Part shown: positions 5,649 to 6,052 of the stretch, piece by piece | How the letters are laid out: every line of letters starts with the position of its first letter | How positions within the stretch are numbered: the stretch's first letter is position 1 | Assembly: GCA_024643825.1 (NCBI GenBank) | Contig: JAHEME010000200.1 | Location: forward strand, 1-6,052 | From: Chloroflexota bacterium | GTDB taxonomy: Bacteria; Chloroflexota; Anaerolineae; Aggregatilineales; UBA3940 | DNA length: 6,052 bases | Reading direction: 5' to 3' | Made by a program: the position numbers and the translations under genes | The notes under the pieces: generated by a model | Databases searched by the model: none | Told to the model about the DNA's origin: nothing | Seen by the model: the letters and a program-made list of their open reading frames with translations, nothing else

Positions 5649-5778
5649 ACTGGATCAGGTGAGGTAAACTGGAACGGGGGGGCGTGTTCTGGAGCCAGCC
5701 GCCAGCGGGCCTTCTCGCCGACCGCGTGGCTGCTGTTCCAAGCTAAAGAAACGGTACTTAGTTACGAGAGGTTATGTT

Positions 5779-6052
5779 ATGACCCAAAGTATCATGATCG
5801 TTGACGATAGCTCTGAGATCCTGGCCCTTTGCAGCCTCCTGCTCGAACGTCGAGGGTATGGTGTGCTCACGGCTCTGGATAGCGCGATTGCCCTTGAGAT
5901 GCTGGAAGATTCGATCCCCGATCTGTTCATCCTTGACGTGATGATGCCAGAGATCAACGGAATTGAACTATGCCAGCGAATTCGCGCGCTCCCTCAGCAT
6001 AAGCAGACACCGGTGCTGATCCTCTCTGCATATTCCGATACTGACATTGTCG
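5779..6052 (+). CDS. Response regulator, receiver domain (3' end cut by window edge)
   Basis: The 91 visible residues form the greater part of a CheY-like receiver domain that accepts a phosphoryl group from a histidine kinase. The acidic pair is D9-D10 (MIVDDS), the phospho-acceptor is D53 in ILDVMMPEINGIEL, and the switch Ser/Thr is S83 in LILSAYSD. The conserved Lys, expected about 20 residues later, lies beyond the window edge, as does any output domain, so it is unknown whether this is a stand-alone receiver, a transcription factor or a diguanylate cyclase. The ATG at 5779 is preceded by GAGAGG (5766-5771) with a 7-base spacer. An ATG at 5774 is closed by a stop after two codons and is not used. 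The cognate kinase is not in view. The set of canonical acidic residues argues against the degenerate receiver of CpaE, although the position after cpaF makes that comparison worth noting. Confidence 0.92.
   Translation, partial: MTQSIMIVDDSSEILALCSLLLERRGYGVLTALDSAIALEMLEDSIPDLFILDVMMPEINGIELCQRIRALPQHKQTPVLILSAYSDTDIV

Noticed and set aside
5553..5652. Intrinsic terminator for cpaF
   Set aside because: The stems are strong but no T-run follows either one, so they were recorded as inverted repeats of unknown role.
5779..6052. CpaE-type receiver protein belonging to a tad operon
   Set aside because: The receiver keeps all visible acidic and switch residues whereas CpaE receivers are typically degenerate, and the diagnostic ATPase part would lie outside the window.

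Overview
The window reads as a piece of a free-living, moderately GC-rich bacterial chromosome. The best guess is a Chloroflexota (Anaerolineae-like) genome. That guess rests on style: a lipoprotein with a Pro/Thr-rich linker after the lipobox, a caspase-like protease fused through a transmembrane helix to a jelly-roll ectodomain, and a stand-alone CpaF-type ATPase beside a response regulator. No phylogenetic marker gene is present, so the taxonomy is inference. No rRNA, tRNA, CRISPR array or intact mobile element was seen.

Layout. Positions 1-3891 carry four genes, all on the minus strand. In transcription order they are: a caspase-like (peptidase C14) membrane protein (3891-1930), a lipoprotein with a jelly-roll-like C-terminal domain (1779-898), a DinB-superfamily four-helix protein (820-359), and a small multi-pass membrane protein that runs off the left edge (354-1). 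The last two are 4 bases apart and probably translationally coupled. Two of these starts differ from the longest open frame. The caspase protein starts at 3891, not 4062: a strong sigma70-like promoter (TTGACC-18-TATACT, 3975-3946) lies inside the longer frame. The lipoprotein starts at 1779, where a Shine-Dalgarno sequence and a signal peptide coincide.

Positions 3892-4217 separate the caspase gene from the divergent cpaF gene. This gap holds the caspase promoter, a probable terminator, and a 22-codon minus-strand gene tail. The tail is clearly related to the C-terminus of the lipoprotein at 898-1779 (EFWIDNVVLC versus EFWVDNIVIC) and ends in a stop codon, with the terminator just behind it. 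It is best read as the surviving 3' end of a lost paralogue, so the cpaF side of the window appears to have been joined here by deletion or rearrangement.

The right part (4218-6052) is on the plus strand: a complete CpaF/TadA-family secretion ATPase (444 aa), a 226-base gap with two perfect inverted repeats (8 and 11 bp arms) placed back to back, and the receiver domain of a response regulator cut by the right edge.

How the genes may work together. The caspase-like protein has its protease domain on the cytoplasmic side and a sensor-like jelly-roll domain outside the membrane. The next gene downstream encodes a surface lipoprotein with a jelly-roll-like domain, and a lost paralogue of that lipoprotein once lay on the other side. 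The attractive but unproven reading is an outside-in signalling protease with a cognate surface partner. The CpaF ATPase would power a Tad-type pilus or related secretion machine, but its usual partners are not visible here.
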